From: Paenibacillus sp. | GTDB lineage: Bacteria > Bacillota > Bacilli > Paenibacillales > Paenibacillaceae | DNA: 64,000 nucleotides | Reading direction: 5' to 3' | Assembly: GCA_023512345.1 (NCBI GenBank) | Contig: JAILZT010000003.1 | Span: 310,001 to 374,000 of the forward strand | Part shown: piece after piece, positions 49,451-58,692 of the stretch | How positions within the stretch are numbered: the stretch's first letter is position 1 | Layout of the letters: each line of letters starts with the position of its first letter | Translations under genes and position numbers: made by a program | Notes under the pieces: model-generated | Seen by the model: the letters and a program-made list of their open reading frames with translations, nothing else | What the model was told of the DNA's origin: nothing | Databases searched by the model: none

Positions 49451-50479
49451 TTAATAAATGAACATTGCATCGCCAAAACTGAAGAAGCGGTATTTCTCCG
49501 CGATTGCTTCTTTATAGGCGTTAAGAATATGATCGCGGCCAGCTAAAGCGCTAACCAGCATGACCAGTGTAGATTTAGGGAGGTGAAAATTAGTGATCAG
49601 AGCATTAACGACTTTAAATTGATACCCCGGATAGATAAAAATATCCGTCCAGCCGCTGCATTCTTTTAGCGGACCGCCAGTACATAAATTCCCGACCGTC
49701 TCCAAGGTACGGCAAGAGGTCGTTCCAACGGCAATAATCCGGCTGCCTCGCTCCATAGCAGCATTCAATATATCCGCAGTTTCCTGAGAGAAGCTGAAAT
49801 ACTCAGCATGCATCACATGATCTTCAATTCGTTCAACCGACATCGGGCGAAATGTACCTAGTCCAACATGAAGCGTAATGTAGGTAACATTTACACCTTT
49901 GGAAGTTAGTTGATCCAGAAGTTCTTGGGTAAAATGAAGTCCTGCTGTAGGGGCTGCTGCCGACCCTTTATGTTTGGCATAAACAGTCTGGTAGCGTTCA
50001 CGATCATCCAAGGTTTCCTTAATATAAGGGGGAAGCGGCATCGTTCCCAGCCTGTCCAAAATTTCTTGGAAAATACCCTTATACATAAAGCGTAATATCC
50101 GACCACCCATATCCTCTTCTTCTTCAATTACGGCACGAAGTTCTTCACCAAAGACAATAACTGCCCCAGTCTTCAGCTTCTTGCCTGGTTTCACAAGAGC
50201 TTCCCAGCGATCTTCTCCAAGATCCTTCAATAGCAACACTTCAGCCTTTGCTCCGGTGTCCTCTTTGACTCCGAATAGCCGCGCAGGAATGACTCTCGTA
50301 TCATTCAGTACGAGAGTATCGCCTGCTTGTAAAGCATCAACAATATCTGTGAAATGCCGGTGAGACATATCACCGTTCTGCCGATTCACTGTCAACAACC
50401 TAGAGGCACTCCGATCAGGAAGCGGAGTCTGTGCAATGAGTTCCTCCGGTAAATGAAAATCATAAACATCTACATTCAT
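49451..50479 (-). CDS. queA: S-adenosylmethionine:tRNA ribosyltransferase-isomerase
   Basis: Adds the epoxycyclopentane ring that makes epoxyqueuosine on tRNA. The protein of 342 residues has [13 protein letters not shown] at the start, [16 protein letters not shown] (about 55-70), [11 protein letters not shown] near 190 and a GTTSCRTLE motif near 255. It precedes tgt as in many Bacillota. Confidence 0.97.
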   Translation of the reverse strand: MNVDVYDFHLPEELIAQTPLPDRSASRLLTVNRQNGDMSHRHFTDIVDALQAGDTLVLNDTRVIPARLFGVKEDTGAKAEVLLLKDLGEDRWEALVKPGKKLKTGAVIVFGEELRAVIEEEEDMGGRILRFMYKGIFQEILDRLGTMPLPPYIKETLDDRERYQTVYAKHKGSAAAPTAGLHFTQELLDQLTSKGVNVTYITLHVGLGTFRPMSVERIEDHVMHAEYFSFSQETADILNAAMERGSRIIAVGTTSCRTLETVGNLCTGGPLKECSGWTDIFIYPGYQFKVVNALITNFHLPKSTLVMLVSALAGRDHILNAYKEAIAEKYRFFSFGDAMFIY

Positions 50480-50488
50480 TATTATTCT

Positions 50489-52597
50489 TCATTCCTTAAC
50501 TATAGTAACGTTACGATAATAGTGTTGCAATATTTGTTTGTAATCATACCCATTGTCAGCCATTCCCTTAACACCCCATTGGGACATCCCCAGCCCATGA
50601 CCATAACCACGACCGATGAACAGGAATCCAGGAGTGCTGCTAATGACTCTTGCCTTAGTATCGGATCCCATAATCACTGTACCGTTGCCGGCAACACTTA
50701 CCTTGCCTGTTGCAGAAAGAACACTAACATTCTCCGAACTGTTAACCGTTTCTGCAGCACCGTCAGCGCCTAATACAGTATAACTGGCGGAAGGTACAAT
50801 ATCAAACAATGTACTCGGTAATCCATTAAGTCCAGAACGGAATAAATCCGGGTATTTCATCTTCAGAATTTCACCATTGGCTTTAACCTGAACGGCTCTT
50901 CCTGAGGGTCCTCTCTGTGTAACCTGCAAACTACTTATAGATGAAGGAAGTGTACTGCTCGTTATACCTTTTAGACTCTTCAGCAGCTCCGCTGATGTAA
51001 AAGGTCCCTTTATCCAACTATAGCTGCCAGATTCTAAAACCTTATTAAGTACAACTGCATTTTCACCAGGGTTTAGCTTGCCCACAGGATTCACATTACT
51101 CTGGATGATCGGCAGCGGGCGAATATTCACTCCTTGAGTGACTGCTGTGAGTAGTTCAAGTCCTCCTGAAGTCTTAGCGCCTGCTAATTTAACATTATCT
51201 TCACGTGCATAACCCACTGTACCATTTGGCAGCAGTACGTTATACCAGTATTTTGAGGTTGCAGCTGCTGAGCTATCCGTAGGGCTGGCTACACTAACAA
51301 ATGCGTTCCCACCGTTCCCCCACACTTCAGAAGGGTCCGCCGTAAGTCCGCCGCTGTTGGAGGAGAACACCGCCTCTACAATTTTGCCCTCACTCATTAA
51401 GATTTCACCTGCAGTAGCATCAACCGCTTTAGTGATTATTGGAGCCTCAGCCCCAATACCGTTGTACACCTGACTTAAGGTCGTATCGACCACATTGGCT
51501 ACGTCAAATCGATTCCCTTGAGATCGTGCATAACTGCGGGCAGCGACTGCCTGAGTCTTAAGCGCTTCAAATGCCCAGCCGGAAGATACTTCACCGCCAA
51601 CGACTGCGTACAAATACTTCTCCATAGAGAGTTCATTAATAACTGCCAGTGATCCGTTTAATCCGCTTAGTTCAAAATCCCCACGGTATGTCCGCTTCGA
51701 TCTTTCTGTAAGTTGAATTCCGGCGTCATTGCCTGTAGCGATAAATTTCGATCCGATACCAGACACCATATACTGGGTGCCTTGCCCTTCGGTTGTCCAA
51801 TCCAGCCCGGTATCTGTACGTAGAATTAATCCACCTGAAGGCGCTGCACTAGCTGTAAGGGACAGCTGTGGCATGGATTGAGACATCTGAGTTTGCAGGG
51901 CTGTCAACTCCATGTCATTTGCTGCTTCACCAATCCACACCTCATATTTTGCACCTTCCACAGATGGCACAATAACAGTCCATGCATCAAAGCCTGCGGC
52001 CACAATACTATTCATAACAGAATCGGCATCCATCTGTGTTGTATACACACCAGCTGTAAGATGCTTGCTTCCTTTTACTGCAGGCGTTTGTCCAGCAGGA
52101 ATAACAATTCCAGACTTCCCTATCCGAGTTGCTGCATCCTTTGCAGCGTTCTCGCTGGCGTACATCCCTGTATATAACTGATACAGATTTCCGCCATTTT
52201 TAGATAAGGAGAATATCAAGGGTTTGTCAGAGGTTGTCTGCAATTTTTTGGCTGCATCTGCCGCCTGCTGCCAGAGTGTGGTTTCAAATACCTTGACCCG
52301 AAAGCTGTCTAGACTGAAACGAACTACACCCATAGCTGGAACTGTAACTAATGTAGAATTAGAGCCATCCTTAGATCGAACACTCCACTCCTGCTTAGAT
52401 TGCAGGGATATTACGGGAACAGTGGATTTATATTTACTTCCAATATCAGCAAATAGTGCAACACGTATGGGGGTATTAGAGTCGGCATGACTATTCCCAC
52501 CAAGGAACAGGAGGCTTCCAACAGCCAGCGTTACTGCTAATAATCCTTTGCCCGCTGGTGCCAGCCTAGCCCTCCATCCCCGCTTTGAATGATTCAT
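50489..52597 (-). CDS. SpoIID/LytB-domain protein with SPOR repeats
   Basis: A 702-residue exported protein (signal peptide at about 12-37, ending at HADS). Residues about 127-235 look like SPOR-type peptidoglycan-binding repeats (GNLYQLYTGMYASENAAKD). About 320-430 is the SpoIID domain, with YLYAVVGGEVSSGWAFEALKTQAVAARSYA. About 440-535 is SH3-like, and a GYGHGLGMSQWG motif lies near 655. SpoIID is a lytic transglycosylase acting in forespore engulfment; LytB-type members enhance amidases. Which one this is cannot be told. It lies between ruvB and queA. Confidence 0.9.
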   Translation of the reverse strand: MNHSKRGWRARLAPAGKGLLAVTLAVGSLLFLGGNSHADSNTPIRVALFADIGSKYKSTVPVISLQSKQEWSVRSKDGSNSTLVTVPAMGVVRFSLDSFRVKVFETTLWQQAADAAKKLQTTSDKPLIFSLSKNGGNLYQLYTGMYASENAAKDAATRIGKSGIVIPAGQTPAVKGSKHLTAGVYTTQMDADSVMNSIVAAGFDAWTVIVPSVEGAKYEVWIGEAANDMELTALQTQMSQSMPQLSLTASAAPSGGLILRTDTGLDWTTEGQGTQYMVSGIGSKFIATGNDAGIQLTERSKRTYRGDFELSGLNGSLAVINELSMEKYLYAVVGGEVSSGWAFEALKTQAVAARSYARSQGNRFDVANVVDTTLSQVYNGIGAEAPIITKAVDATAGEILMSEGKIVEAVFSSNSGGLTADPSEVWGNGGNAFVSVASPTDSSAAATSKYWYNVLLPNGTVGYAREDNVKLAGAKTSGGLELLTAVTQGVNIRPLPIIQSNVNPVGKLNPGENAVVLNKVLESGSYSWIKGPFTSAELLKSLKGITSSTLPSSISSLQVTQRGPSGRAVQVKANGEILKMKYPDLFRSGLNGLPSTLFDIVPSASYTVLGADGAAETVNSSENVSVLSATGKVSVAGNGTVIMGSDTKARVISSTPGFLFIGRGYGHGLGMSQWGVKGMADNGYDYKQILQHYYRNVTIVKE

Positions 52598-52631
52598 CCT
52601 GCATCCTCCTCCATTTCAATGTAGTTGATTC

Positions 52632-53639
52632 TCAGGGTTGCTCCGGAGGGAGCGATAGGCCTAAGTGCTGGTAGGCTGCTGGTGTAACGATTCTTCCTCG
52701 CGGCGTCCTTTGCATGAATCCAATCTGCAGCAAATAGGGCTCATATACATCTTCAATGGTTTGGCTTTCCTCGCCTATGGTTGCAGCAATGGTATCGAGT
52801 CCTACAGGGCCTCCACGAAAACCTGTAATCATAGAACGAAGCATCTTGTGGTCGATGCTGTCTAGTCCAAGGGGATCGACCTGAAGCATCCTCAAGGCCT
52901 CACTAGCAATTTCCGGTGTAATAATTCCATCACCACGCACTTGCGCATAATCCCGGACTCTCTTCAATAAACGGTTCGCAATCCGTGGAGTTCCACGGGA
53001 GCGCAGAGCCACCTCATCTGCGGCGTCACCTAGGATCTCAATTCCTAGAAGATCCGCATTGCGCGATACGATATAGCTTAATTCATCCATGGAGTACAGT
53101 TCTAGACGACTTACAACACCAAAACGATCGCGGAGCGGTGCTGACAGCATTCCGGCACGCGTTGTTGCGCCAATCAGTGTAAAGGGCGGCAGATCCAATC
53201 GCATGGAGCGGGCGCTGGGCCCTTTGCCAATCATTATGTCCAGTGCAAAGTCCTCCATGGCCGGATAGAGCACCTCTTCCACCGTCCGGTGGAGTCGGTG
53301 AATCTCATCGATGAACAATACATCGCCCTCTTGCAGATTGGTCAGCAGTGCAGCCAAATCACCTGGACGTTCAATGGCTGGACCTGAAGTTGTCCGCAGA
53401 TTGACACCCAGCTCATTGGCAATAATATTCGCCAGAGTTGTTTTGCCAAGGCCTGGTGGTCCGTACAGCAGCACGTGATCCAGTGCCTCGCTTCTCATTT
53501 TTGCAGCTTCTATATATATTTTCAGGTTCTCTTTGACCTGGTTCTGTCCGATATACTCCCCCAGATAACGGGGACGCAAGCTAAACTCAACCGCTTGCTC
53601 ATCCATCATTAAATTGGCGGATATGATTCGGTCATCCAT
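52632..53639 (-). CDS. ruvB: Holliday junction branch-migration ATPase RuvB
   Basis: A 335-residue AAA+ motor. Walker [13 protein letters not shown] (about 57-68), Walker [10 protein letters not shown] (about 108), sensor 1 GATTRAG near 159, and the arginine-finger region RDRFG near 172. The C-terminal winged helix ends with [17 protein letters not shown]. It follows ruvA by 36 bp. Confidence 0.98.
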   Translation of the reverse strand: MDDRIISANLMMDEQAVEFSLRPRYLGEYIGQNQVKENLKIYIEAAKMRSEALDHVLLYGPPGLGKTTLANIIANELGVNLRTTSGPAIERPGDLAALLTNLQEGDVLFIDEIHRLHRTVEEVLYPAMEDFALDIMIGKGPSARSMRLDLPPFTLIGATTRAGMLSAPLRDRFGVVSRLELYSMDELSYIVSRNADLLGIEILGDAADEVALRSRGTPRIANRLLKRVRDYAQVRGDGIITPEIASEALRMLQVDPLGLDSIDHKMLRSMITGFRGGPVGLDTIAATIGEESQTIEDVYEPYLLQIGFMQRTPRGRIVTPAAYQHLGLSLPPEQP

Positions 53640-53675
53640 CTTTCATCGCTCCCATTCTTCAGCATGTCTGCAGTC

Positions 53676-54293
53676 CTATCTAGCTACATACAGAAGCTTA
53701 AGCGCTCTTTTCATCAGCACATCAACCGTTTCTGACTCTGCTCCCTCTTGCTTCAAAGCTAGCCATACACGGTCCAGTTCACTTTCTGTATATCCAAGCG
53801 CCTTCAATCCGTCTCTAGCTTCCTGCCAAGGCAGAATGCCATCCTCCGTCTCCTGATTAACAGCAAACAGACCTGTCTGTATAGGGATGTTCCCCAGACC
53901 TTCCAACTTGTCTTTCAAATCCAAAATCATCCGCTGTGCCGTTTTCTTGCCGATTCCCGGCAGCTTGATCAGGAATGTGATGTTCTCTTGATAAATGGCT
54001 GATATCAATTGATCCGGCGTTCCCCCCGTTAATATTCCAAGAGCCACTTTTGGACCAATCCCCGATACCTCTATCAACTTACGGAACAGCCGCTGCTCCT
54101 CACGGGTAGGAAACCCAAAAAGAAGCGTGGCATCTTCACGCGTCTGATAATGAATATATATCGTTACAGGTCCATTCACCTTAGCAAAGGCATAAGGATT
54201 CGGGCAAAACACCCGATAGCCTACACCCTGTACATCCAATACTACGTATTCCGTCTCTAAATGAACAACAGGCCCTCTTAAGAAATCTATCAT
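53676..54293 (-). CDS. ruvA: Holliday junction DNA-binding protein RuvA
   Basis: A 205-residue tetrameric protein. An N-terminal OB fold (1-62) is followed by tandem HhH motifs (SGIGPKVALGILTGG and LPGIGKKTAQRMILDLKDKL) and a C-terminal RuvB-contact domain (about 155-205). Its start overlaps the ruvC stop by 4 bp. Confidence 0.98.
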   Translation of the reverse strand: MIDFLRGPVVHLETEYVVLDVQGVGYRVFCPNPYAFAKVNGPVTIYIHYQTREDATLLFGFPTREEQRLFRKLIEVSGIGPKVALGILTGGTPDQLISAIYQENITFLIKLPGIGKKTAQRMILDLKDKLEGLGNIPIQTGLFAVNQETEDGILPWQEARDGLKALGYTESELDRVWLALKQEGAESETVDVLMKRALKLLYVAR

Positions 54294-54793
54294 TTTCGCA
54301 ATACCTCATTTAATTTGGAATTAAGACTATAGGAGTGGGCATGACATACCGCAACTGCCAAAGCATCTGCTACATCATCCGGTTTCGGAATTACTGATAA
54401 TTTCAGCAGCATCTTGATCATTTCCTGCACCTGATGTTTCTCTGCTTTGCCATAACCTACAACGGCCTGCTTCACCTGCATAGGCGTATATTCCGCTACC
54501 GGAAGCCCACGTTGTACAGCAGCCAGAATAATCACACCACGAGCTTGTGCAACGGGTAAAGCGGTCGAAACATTTCGACTGAAGAACAGTTTTTCAATGG
54601 CTACGGTATCGGGTTTATATTTATCAATCAGCTGTACCATGCCTTCGTAGACATGCAGCAGGCGTTCTTCCTCCGGTGTGTGGGCCTCTGTCTGAATACA
54701 CCCATATTGAACGGGCTTCAGTTTATTGGCCTCCTTGTCCACAAAGCCAAACCCAACAATCGCCAGCCCTGGGTCAATTCCAAGAATCCGCAA
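54290..54793 (-). CDS. ruvC: Holliday junction resolvase RuvC
   Basis: A 167-residue endonuclease with RNase H fold. Active-site acidic residues lie in ILGIDPGLAIVGFG (Asp7), VAIEKLFF (Glu near 67) and the C-terminal KPDDVADALAVAVCH motif. It is the first gene of ruvC-ruvA-ruvB; B. subtilis lacks RuvC and uses RecU, so its presence separates this organism from Bacillus. It has an extended -10 promoter and a LexA-like box directly upstream. Confidence 0.97.
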   Translation of the reverse strand: MRILGIDPGLAIVGFGFVDKEANKLKPVQYGCIQTEAHTPEEERLLHVYEGMVQLIDKYKPDTVAIEKLFFSRNVSTALPVAQARGVIILAAVQRGLPVAEYTPMQVKQAVVGYGKAEKHQVQEMIKMLLKLSVIPKPDDVADALAVAVCHAHSYSLNSKLNEVLRK

Positions 54794-54817
54794 ATCTATC
54801 TCTCCTCTATATTAAAG

Positions 54818-54849
54818 CGAACATATGTATTCCTTCTACCCATTATAGC
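54818..54849 (-). promoter_or_regulatory. ruvCAB promoter with LexA-like box
   Basis: On the minus strand an extended -10, TG-C-TATAAT (54842-54850), is followed 10 bp downstream by AATAC-ATAT-GTTCG (54818-54831), whose plus strand reads CGAAC-ATAT-GTATT. It has two departures from CGAAC-N4-GTTCG. Located near +5 to +18, it would block initiation. ruvAB is SOS-regulated in B. subtilis, which supports the reading. Confidence 0.55.
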
Positions 54850-54919
54850 AAAAATAGCCCTATCGGGAGAAAAAAATTTGAAATTTCAACTAATATTAAA
54901 TAAGTCCTCTGCGACGCAA

Positions 54920-54954
54920 AAAAGGCCCCTGATGAATGCACATCAGAAACCTTT
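54920..54954 (-). terminator. Terminator of the BofC-type gene
   Basis: Minus-strand AAAGGTTTCTGATG/CATCAGGGGCCTTT stem with a six-base U-tail, 30 bp past the stop. Confidence 0.85.
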
Positions 54955-54984
54955 TTAGTTTCATGCTATATAAGTGTTTAGTGT

Positions 54985-55752
54985 TTAATCCTTACTTTGC
55001 ATAACCTGCTCCGCACTATCCCTTGCATAGTCGCTAAAAGTAGAAATCACACTGTTGTACTCATCGATATCCTGAACTCGAATTCCTTCCTGTAGCTGCT
55101 TCCAAATGTTCTCCGGTAACGAAGACTTCATGGAACCCATATCCATTTGGAAAAAAGTCTTAAGAACTTCCTCTTTTACGGGATGCCCCTTGAATAGAGT
55201 TAAGTTACCCTGTTCATCTACACCAATGTAAGAATCTTTTTTCGAGGTCGGGGATAAATCATCTACTTTTTTTTCAAGCCATAAGTCACCTTCCGTACTA
55301 AGCCAACCCTTCCATGAGGGGTGCTGCGCTATAAGCTCCTTAAGTTGATCAGGGTTCTTAGCTCCGCTTAAAGTCTGAGTTTCTTCGCCGCTGACATAGT
55401 CTATTTTCAGATGAACCGTTCTGTTAATACCGCTTTGATCGATGATCCGCATCAGTTGTTCATGCTGTCTAGCAAGTATTTTATCTTCCTTGAGATCGTC
55501 TAGCTCACTCCAGACAACTACTGCTTGTTCTTTCCCTGCGTTTATTTTATCCTGTGTGGAGCTGCGCAAGCTGTTAAAGGTATCTGTTACGGTGAGTGTT
55601 GGGTGGGTCAACAGGTCTCTTATTTCCTCAGGAACCCGCATACCGCCCCAGGCCAGTATTGTCAAAACGGCACATGCCGTTCCGACCCAAAGTGCCTTTT
55701 TCCAACGTCTCCATCGCCGCCAAAGTTGTTTTTTTAAGCGAAAAGCGTTCAC
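54985..55752 (-). CDS. BofC C-terminal-domain protein
   Basis: A protein of about 255 residues starting at GTG 55752 (GAAGGG upstream); a longer frame to 55803 lacks a binding site. A basic N-terminus and one membrane helix (about 22-40) are followed by a helical region and a C-terminal BofC-like domain (about 185-245, with GVDEQGNLTLFKGHPVKEEVLKTFFQMD). BofC controls pro-sigma-K processing in Bacillus forespores and also sits next to ruvA there. Length exceeds B. subtilis BofC (170). Sporulation function is inferred from domain and place. Confidence 0.85.
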   Translation of the reverse strand: MNAFRLKKQLWRRWRRWKKALWVGTACAVLTILAWGGMRVPEEIRDLLTHPTLTVTDTFNSLRSSTQDKINAGKEQAVVVWSELDDLKEDKILARQHEQLMRIIDQSGINRTVHLKIDYVSGEETQTLSGAKNPDQLKELIAQHPSWKGWLSTEGDLWLEKKVDDLSPTSKKDSYIGVDEQGNLTLFKGHPVKEEVLKTFFQMDMGSMKSSLPENIWKQLQEGIRVQDIDEYNSVISTFSDYARDSAEQVMQSKD

Positions 55753-55887
55753 GTTAATCCCTTCATTCTGGTTTTTTCCTATTTTGACCTTAGAAGAGAG
55801 CATTTATGCGCTTTTGAATAATAAATCCGTAATACTGTAAATTTGAATAAATTTTTGACTTGTATGCGTTTCTTACGGTCCTGCTCA

Positions 55888-55916
55888 TTCACTTCATTTA
55901 GTGTTTCGTGTATAAT
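55888..55916 (+). promoter_or_regulatory. fabV promoter
   Basis: TTCACT (55888-55893) and TATAAT (55911-55916) are 17 bp apart, about 100 bp upstream of fabV. The leader has a small ATGGC/GCCAT hairpin (55948-55961). No FapR-type operator is visible. Confidence 0.6.
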
Positions 55917-56016
55917 TTATCTTGATGTAGGTAAGGGAATATTCGCCATGGCTGGTGCCATCCCATTATTAATTTCTTTTCACGCTTAAATATAAAATAA
56001 AAGGGGATATTCATTG

Positions 56017-57207
56017 ATGATTATTCATCCAAAAACACGCGGCTTTATATGTATAACAGCTCACCCAGAGGGATGCGCCAAACAAATTGACAAACAAATT
56101 GAATTTATAAAGGCTCAAAAAAAATTCAACGGCCCCGCCAATGTGCTTGTGATCGGTGCTTCAACAGGTTACGGGCTAGCCTCACGTATTGCAGCCGCTT
56201 TTGGTGCAGGTGCGAACACAATCGGAGTTTTCTTCGACAGAGCAGCAGAAGGTACGCGCACAGCAACTGCAGGTTGGTACAATACAGCTGCTTTTGAACA
56301 AGCCGCTAGTCAACAAGGTCTTAAATCCTACAGTATAGTAGGAGATGCCTTCTCCGATAGTATAAAAGCAAAAACGATAGAACTTATCAAAGCCGAATTC
56401 GAACAAGTCGATCTAGTAGTGTACAGCCTTGCTTCACCACGCAGAACTCATCCTGTAACAGGAGAAGTCTTTTCCTCTGTGATTAAGCCTATCGGGCCTA
56501 CATACACGAATAAAACTTTAAACTTCCACACTGGAGAAGTGTCTCTTACCAGTATTGAACCTGCTACCGATGAAGAAATTCGCCAAACCACAGCTGTCAT
56601 GGGGGGCGAAGACTGGAGCATGTGGATTGAGCAGCTTTCAGAAGCGGGTGTCCTTGCAAAAGGCGCTACAACAGTCGCTTACTCCTACGTTGGACCTGAG
56701 GTAACTCAACCTATTTATCGCGAAGGAACGATTGGCAAAGCTAAAAATGATCTTGAACAAACGGCTACCCGTTTGAATAGTTTGCTTGAACCGCAGGGTG
56801 GACGTGCATTTGTATCGGTTAACAAAGCGTTAGTAACACAATCCAGTTCGGCTATTCCTGTTGTTCCTCTATATATTTCTGCTCTTTACAAAGTAATGAA
56901 AGAAAAAGAACTGCATGAGAACTGCATTCAGCAAATATATCGTCTATTCTCCGAACATTTATATAGTGGAGACACCGTTGAGGTTGACGATAAAGGCCTC
57001 ATTCGTATCGACGATTGGGAAATGCGTGAGGATGTACAGACAGAGGTTATGAAGCGGTGGCTTGATTTGACTTCCGACAATGTTACTAGCCTTGCGGATC
57101 TTTCAGGTTATCAGCAGGATTTCTTCCAGCTATTCGGGTTTCATACAGAGGGTATAGATTACGATGCTGAAGTAGACCAAAATGTAGACATTCCGAACTT
57201 GTACTAA
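56017..57207 (+). CDS. fabV: Trans-2-enoyl-[ACP/CoA] reductase FabV
   Basis: A 396-residue NAD(P)H-dependent enoyl reductase of the last step of fatty-acid elongation. The N-terminus IIHPKTRGFICITAHPEGC, the cofactor motif VLVIGASTGYGLASRI (about 45-60) and the catalytic Tyr-x8-Lys (IYREGTIGKAK near 226) are FabV-type, distinct from FabI. FabV enzymes are insensitive to triclosan. It is common in Gram-negatives and in some clostridia (Ter), less so in Bacillota with FabI. The start ATG 56017 follows AAAGGGG. Confidence 0.95.
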   Translation: MIIHPKTRGFICITAHPEGCAKQIDKQIEFIKAQKKFNGPANVLVIGASTGYGLASRIAAAFGAGANTIGVFFDRAAEGTRTATAGWYNTAAFEQAASQQGLKSYSIVGDAFSDSIKAKTIELIKAEFEQVDLVVYSLASPRRTHPVTGEVFSSVIKPIGPTYTNKTLNFHTGEVSLTSIEPATDEEIRQTTAVMGGEDWSMWIEQLSEAGVLAKGATTVAYSYVGPEVTQPIYREGTIGKAKNDLEQTATRLNSLLEPQGGRAFVSVNKALVTQSSSAIPVVPLYISALYKVMKEKELHENCIQQIYRLFSEHLYSGDTVEVDDKGLIRIDDWEMREDVQTEVMKRWLDLTSDNVTSLADLSGYQQDFFQLFGFHTEGIDYDAEVDQNVDIPNLY

Positions 57208-57229
57208 TTTAAACTCATATATAAATATA

Positions 57230-57259
57230 AAAACTCCTCCATCTTGGGGGAGTTTTTTT
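57230..57259 (+). terminator. fabV terminator
   Basis: Stem ACTCCTCC/GGGGGAGT followed by seven T, 22 bp past the fabV stop. Confidence 0.9.
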
Positions 57260-57343
57260 GTGTCATGTGGATTGAATTCTGTTCCTATACAGCCAACTTA
57301 GCTGACTAAAGTTTATCTGTATTTTAAATTATTATTTCAAAAT

Positions 57344-57385
57344 TTGATTTCAATCCTCTTTTTTAACAGGGATCAGTACTAGAAT
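57344..57385 (+). promoter_or_regulatory. FNR/Crp-type operator and -10 of the flavodiiron operon
   Basis: TTGAT-TTCA-ATCCT (57344-57357) matches the FNR consensus TTGAT-N4-ATCAA at 8 of 10 positions. A TAGAAT -10 (57380-57385) predicts a start near 57392, putting the operator centre at -41.5, the class II activator position. The operon encodes a Crp/Fnr protein with an ExxSR recognition helix, the kind that reads TTGAT. Confidence 0.6.
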
Positions 57386-57424
57386 CAAGAAGCAGATAAA
57401 CATTAAACACAGGAGGTTATTTAT

Positions 57425-58660
57425 ATGAAACCAGGATTCAAGTTAGCAAAAGATATCTATTGGGTAGGTAAAATCGATAAGCGCGAGGTTCCTTTTCACC
57501 GCCTTCTCTTGACTAAAGGCACCACTTATAACTCCTACTTACTCAAAACCGGCAAACCGACGGTCATAGACACAGTAGATATGGAATTCGGACGAGAGTT
57601 CGCAGAACAACTGGCTGAGTTAATAGATCCTCTGGATATCCAATACATTGTTATTAATCATACAGAACCCGATCACTCGGGCGGGTTAGCAGCATTGGCG
57701 GCCAAAGCTACAAATGCCACTATCGTCTGCACAGAGATCGCTGTACCGGAAATTCAACAGATGTACAAGCTCCAGCATCGTAACTATCTGGTAGTTAAAG
57801 ACGGGGACCAACTCGATATCGGTGGAAAAACACTTCTGTTCAAAGAGACACCTTACCTTCATACGGAAGAAACGATGATTACCTACTGTATGGAAGATAA
57901 AATATTATTCCCTTGCGATATTTTCAGCACACACGTTGCCGTGGATAATCTCTTCGCTGATGAGGCTGGCTTTGATATCATGGAGGATTTCACAGGCTAT
58001 TACCAGGCGATTATACACCCGCACAGAAGATATGTACGTACACTAATGGAAGCGATCAAAGATTTGGAGATTGATATGATTGCCCCTTCGCACGGATTTG
58101 CGATTCGACAGGACATTGCTAAATTTACCGACTTATATGCCACCCTTAGCTCCGAAACGAAAGTAGGTAAAAAAGTCTCCATCGTCTATACAACCATCAA
58201 GAACAATACGAAAAAAATGGCCCATATCCTGCAGGATTCCTTCCTGGAAAATAATATCGCCGTTGAACTATGGGATGCGGACAAATCCGACGAAACAGAT
58301 ATCATCAATAGTATTGCCGCTGCGGATGCAGTGTTTATCGGAAGTTCAACCAAGTATGCAGACATGACAGGCAATTTGGAAAGTATTTTGCTTAAACTGA
58401 AGGATTTAAATCTGGAGGGTAAGCTAGCCGCAGCCTTCGGCTCGTATGGTTGGAGTGGAGAAGCCATTGAAGTGGTGCAGGATTATCTGAACGGAACAAA
58501 TATGACGGTACAAAGTACTTCACACGTTATTAAAACAACAGGCATGACGCATGTAGAGTTCCCGATCCGTATCCGTTTCTCTCCAAAAGAGGAAGAGAAA
58601 ATGACTAAAATTAAAAACGCTGCTGAGTTCGTTTCGGATCTACTTCTTAGCGCAATCTAA
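57425..58660 (+). CDS. Flavodiiron protein (A-type; NO/O2 reductase)
   Basis: A 411-residue cytoplasmic enzyme that reduces NO to N2O or O2 to water. The metallo-beta-lactamase-like domain (1-250) carries diiron ligands H79, E81, D83, H146, D165 and H223 (NHTEPDHSG, YLHTEE, PCDIF, APSHG). The C-terminal flavodoxin domain (about 258-400) has an FMN loop TTIKNNTKKM. The strong AGGAGG precedes the start. Downstream genes supply its electron chain: reductase, then rubredoxin. It is FNR-like regulated by context. Confidence 0.95.
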   Translation: MKPGFKLAKDIYWVGKIDKREVPFHRLLLTKGTTYNSYLLKTGKPTVIDTVDMEFGREFAEQLAELIDPLDIQYIVINHTEPDHSGGLAALAAKATNATIVCTEIAVPEIQQMYKLQHRNYLVVKDGDQLDIGGKTLLFKETPYLHTEETMITYCMEDKILFPCDIFSTHVAVDNLFADEAGFDIMEDFTGYYQAIIHPHRRYVRTLMEAIKDLEIDMIAPSHGFAIRQDIAKFTDLYATLSSETKVGKKVSIVYTTIKNNTKKMAHILQDSFLENNIAVELWDADKSDETDIINSIAAADAVFIGSSTKYADMTGNLESILLKLKDLNLEGKLAAAFGSYGWSGEAIEVVQDYLNGTNMTVQSTSHVIKTTGMTHVEFPIRIRFSPKEEEKMTKIKNAAEFVSDLLLSAI

Positions 58661-58692
58661 AAATAAATCATATAGGCAACGGAGGAATTCAG

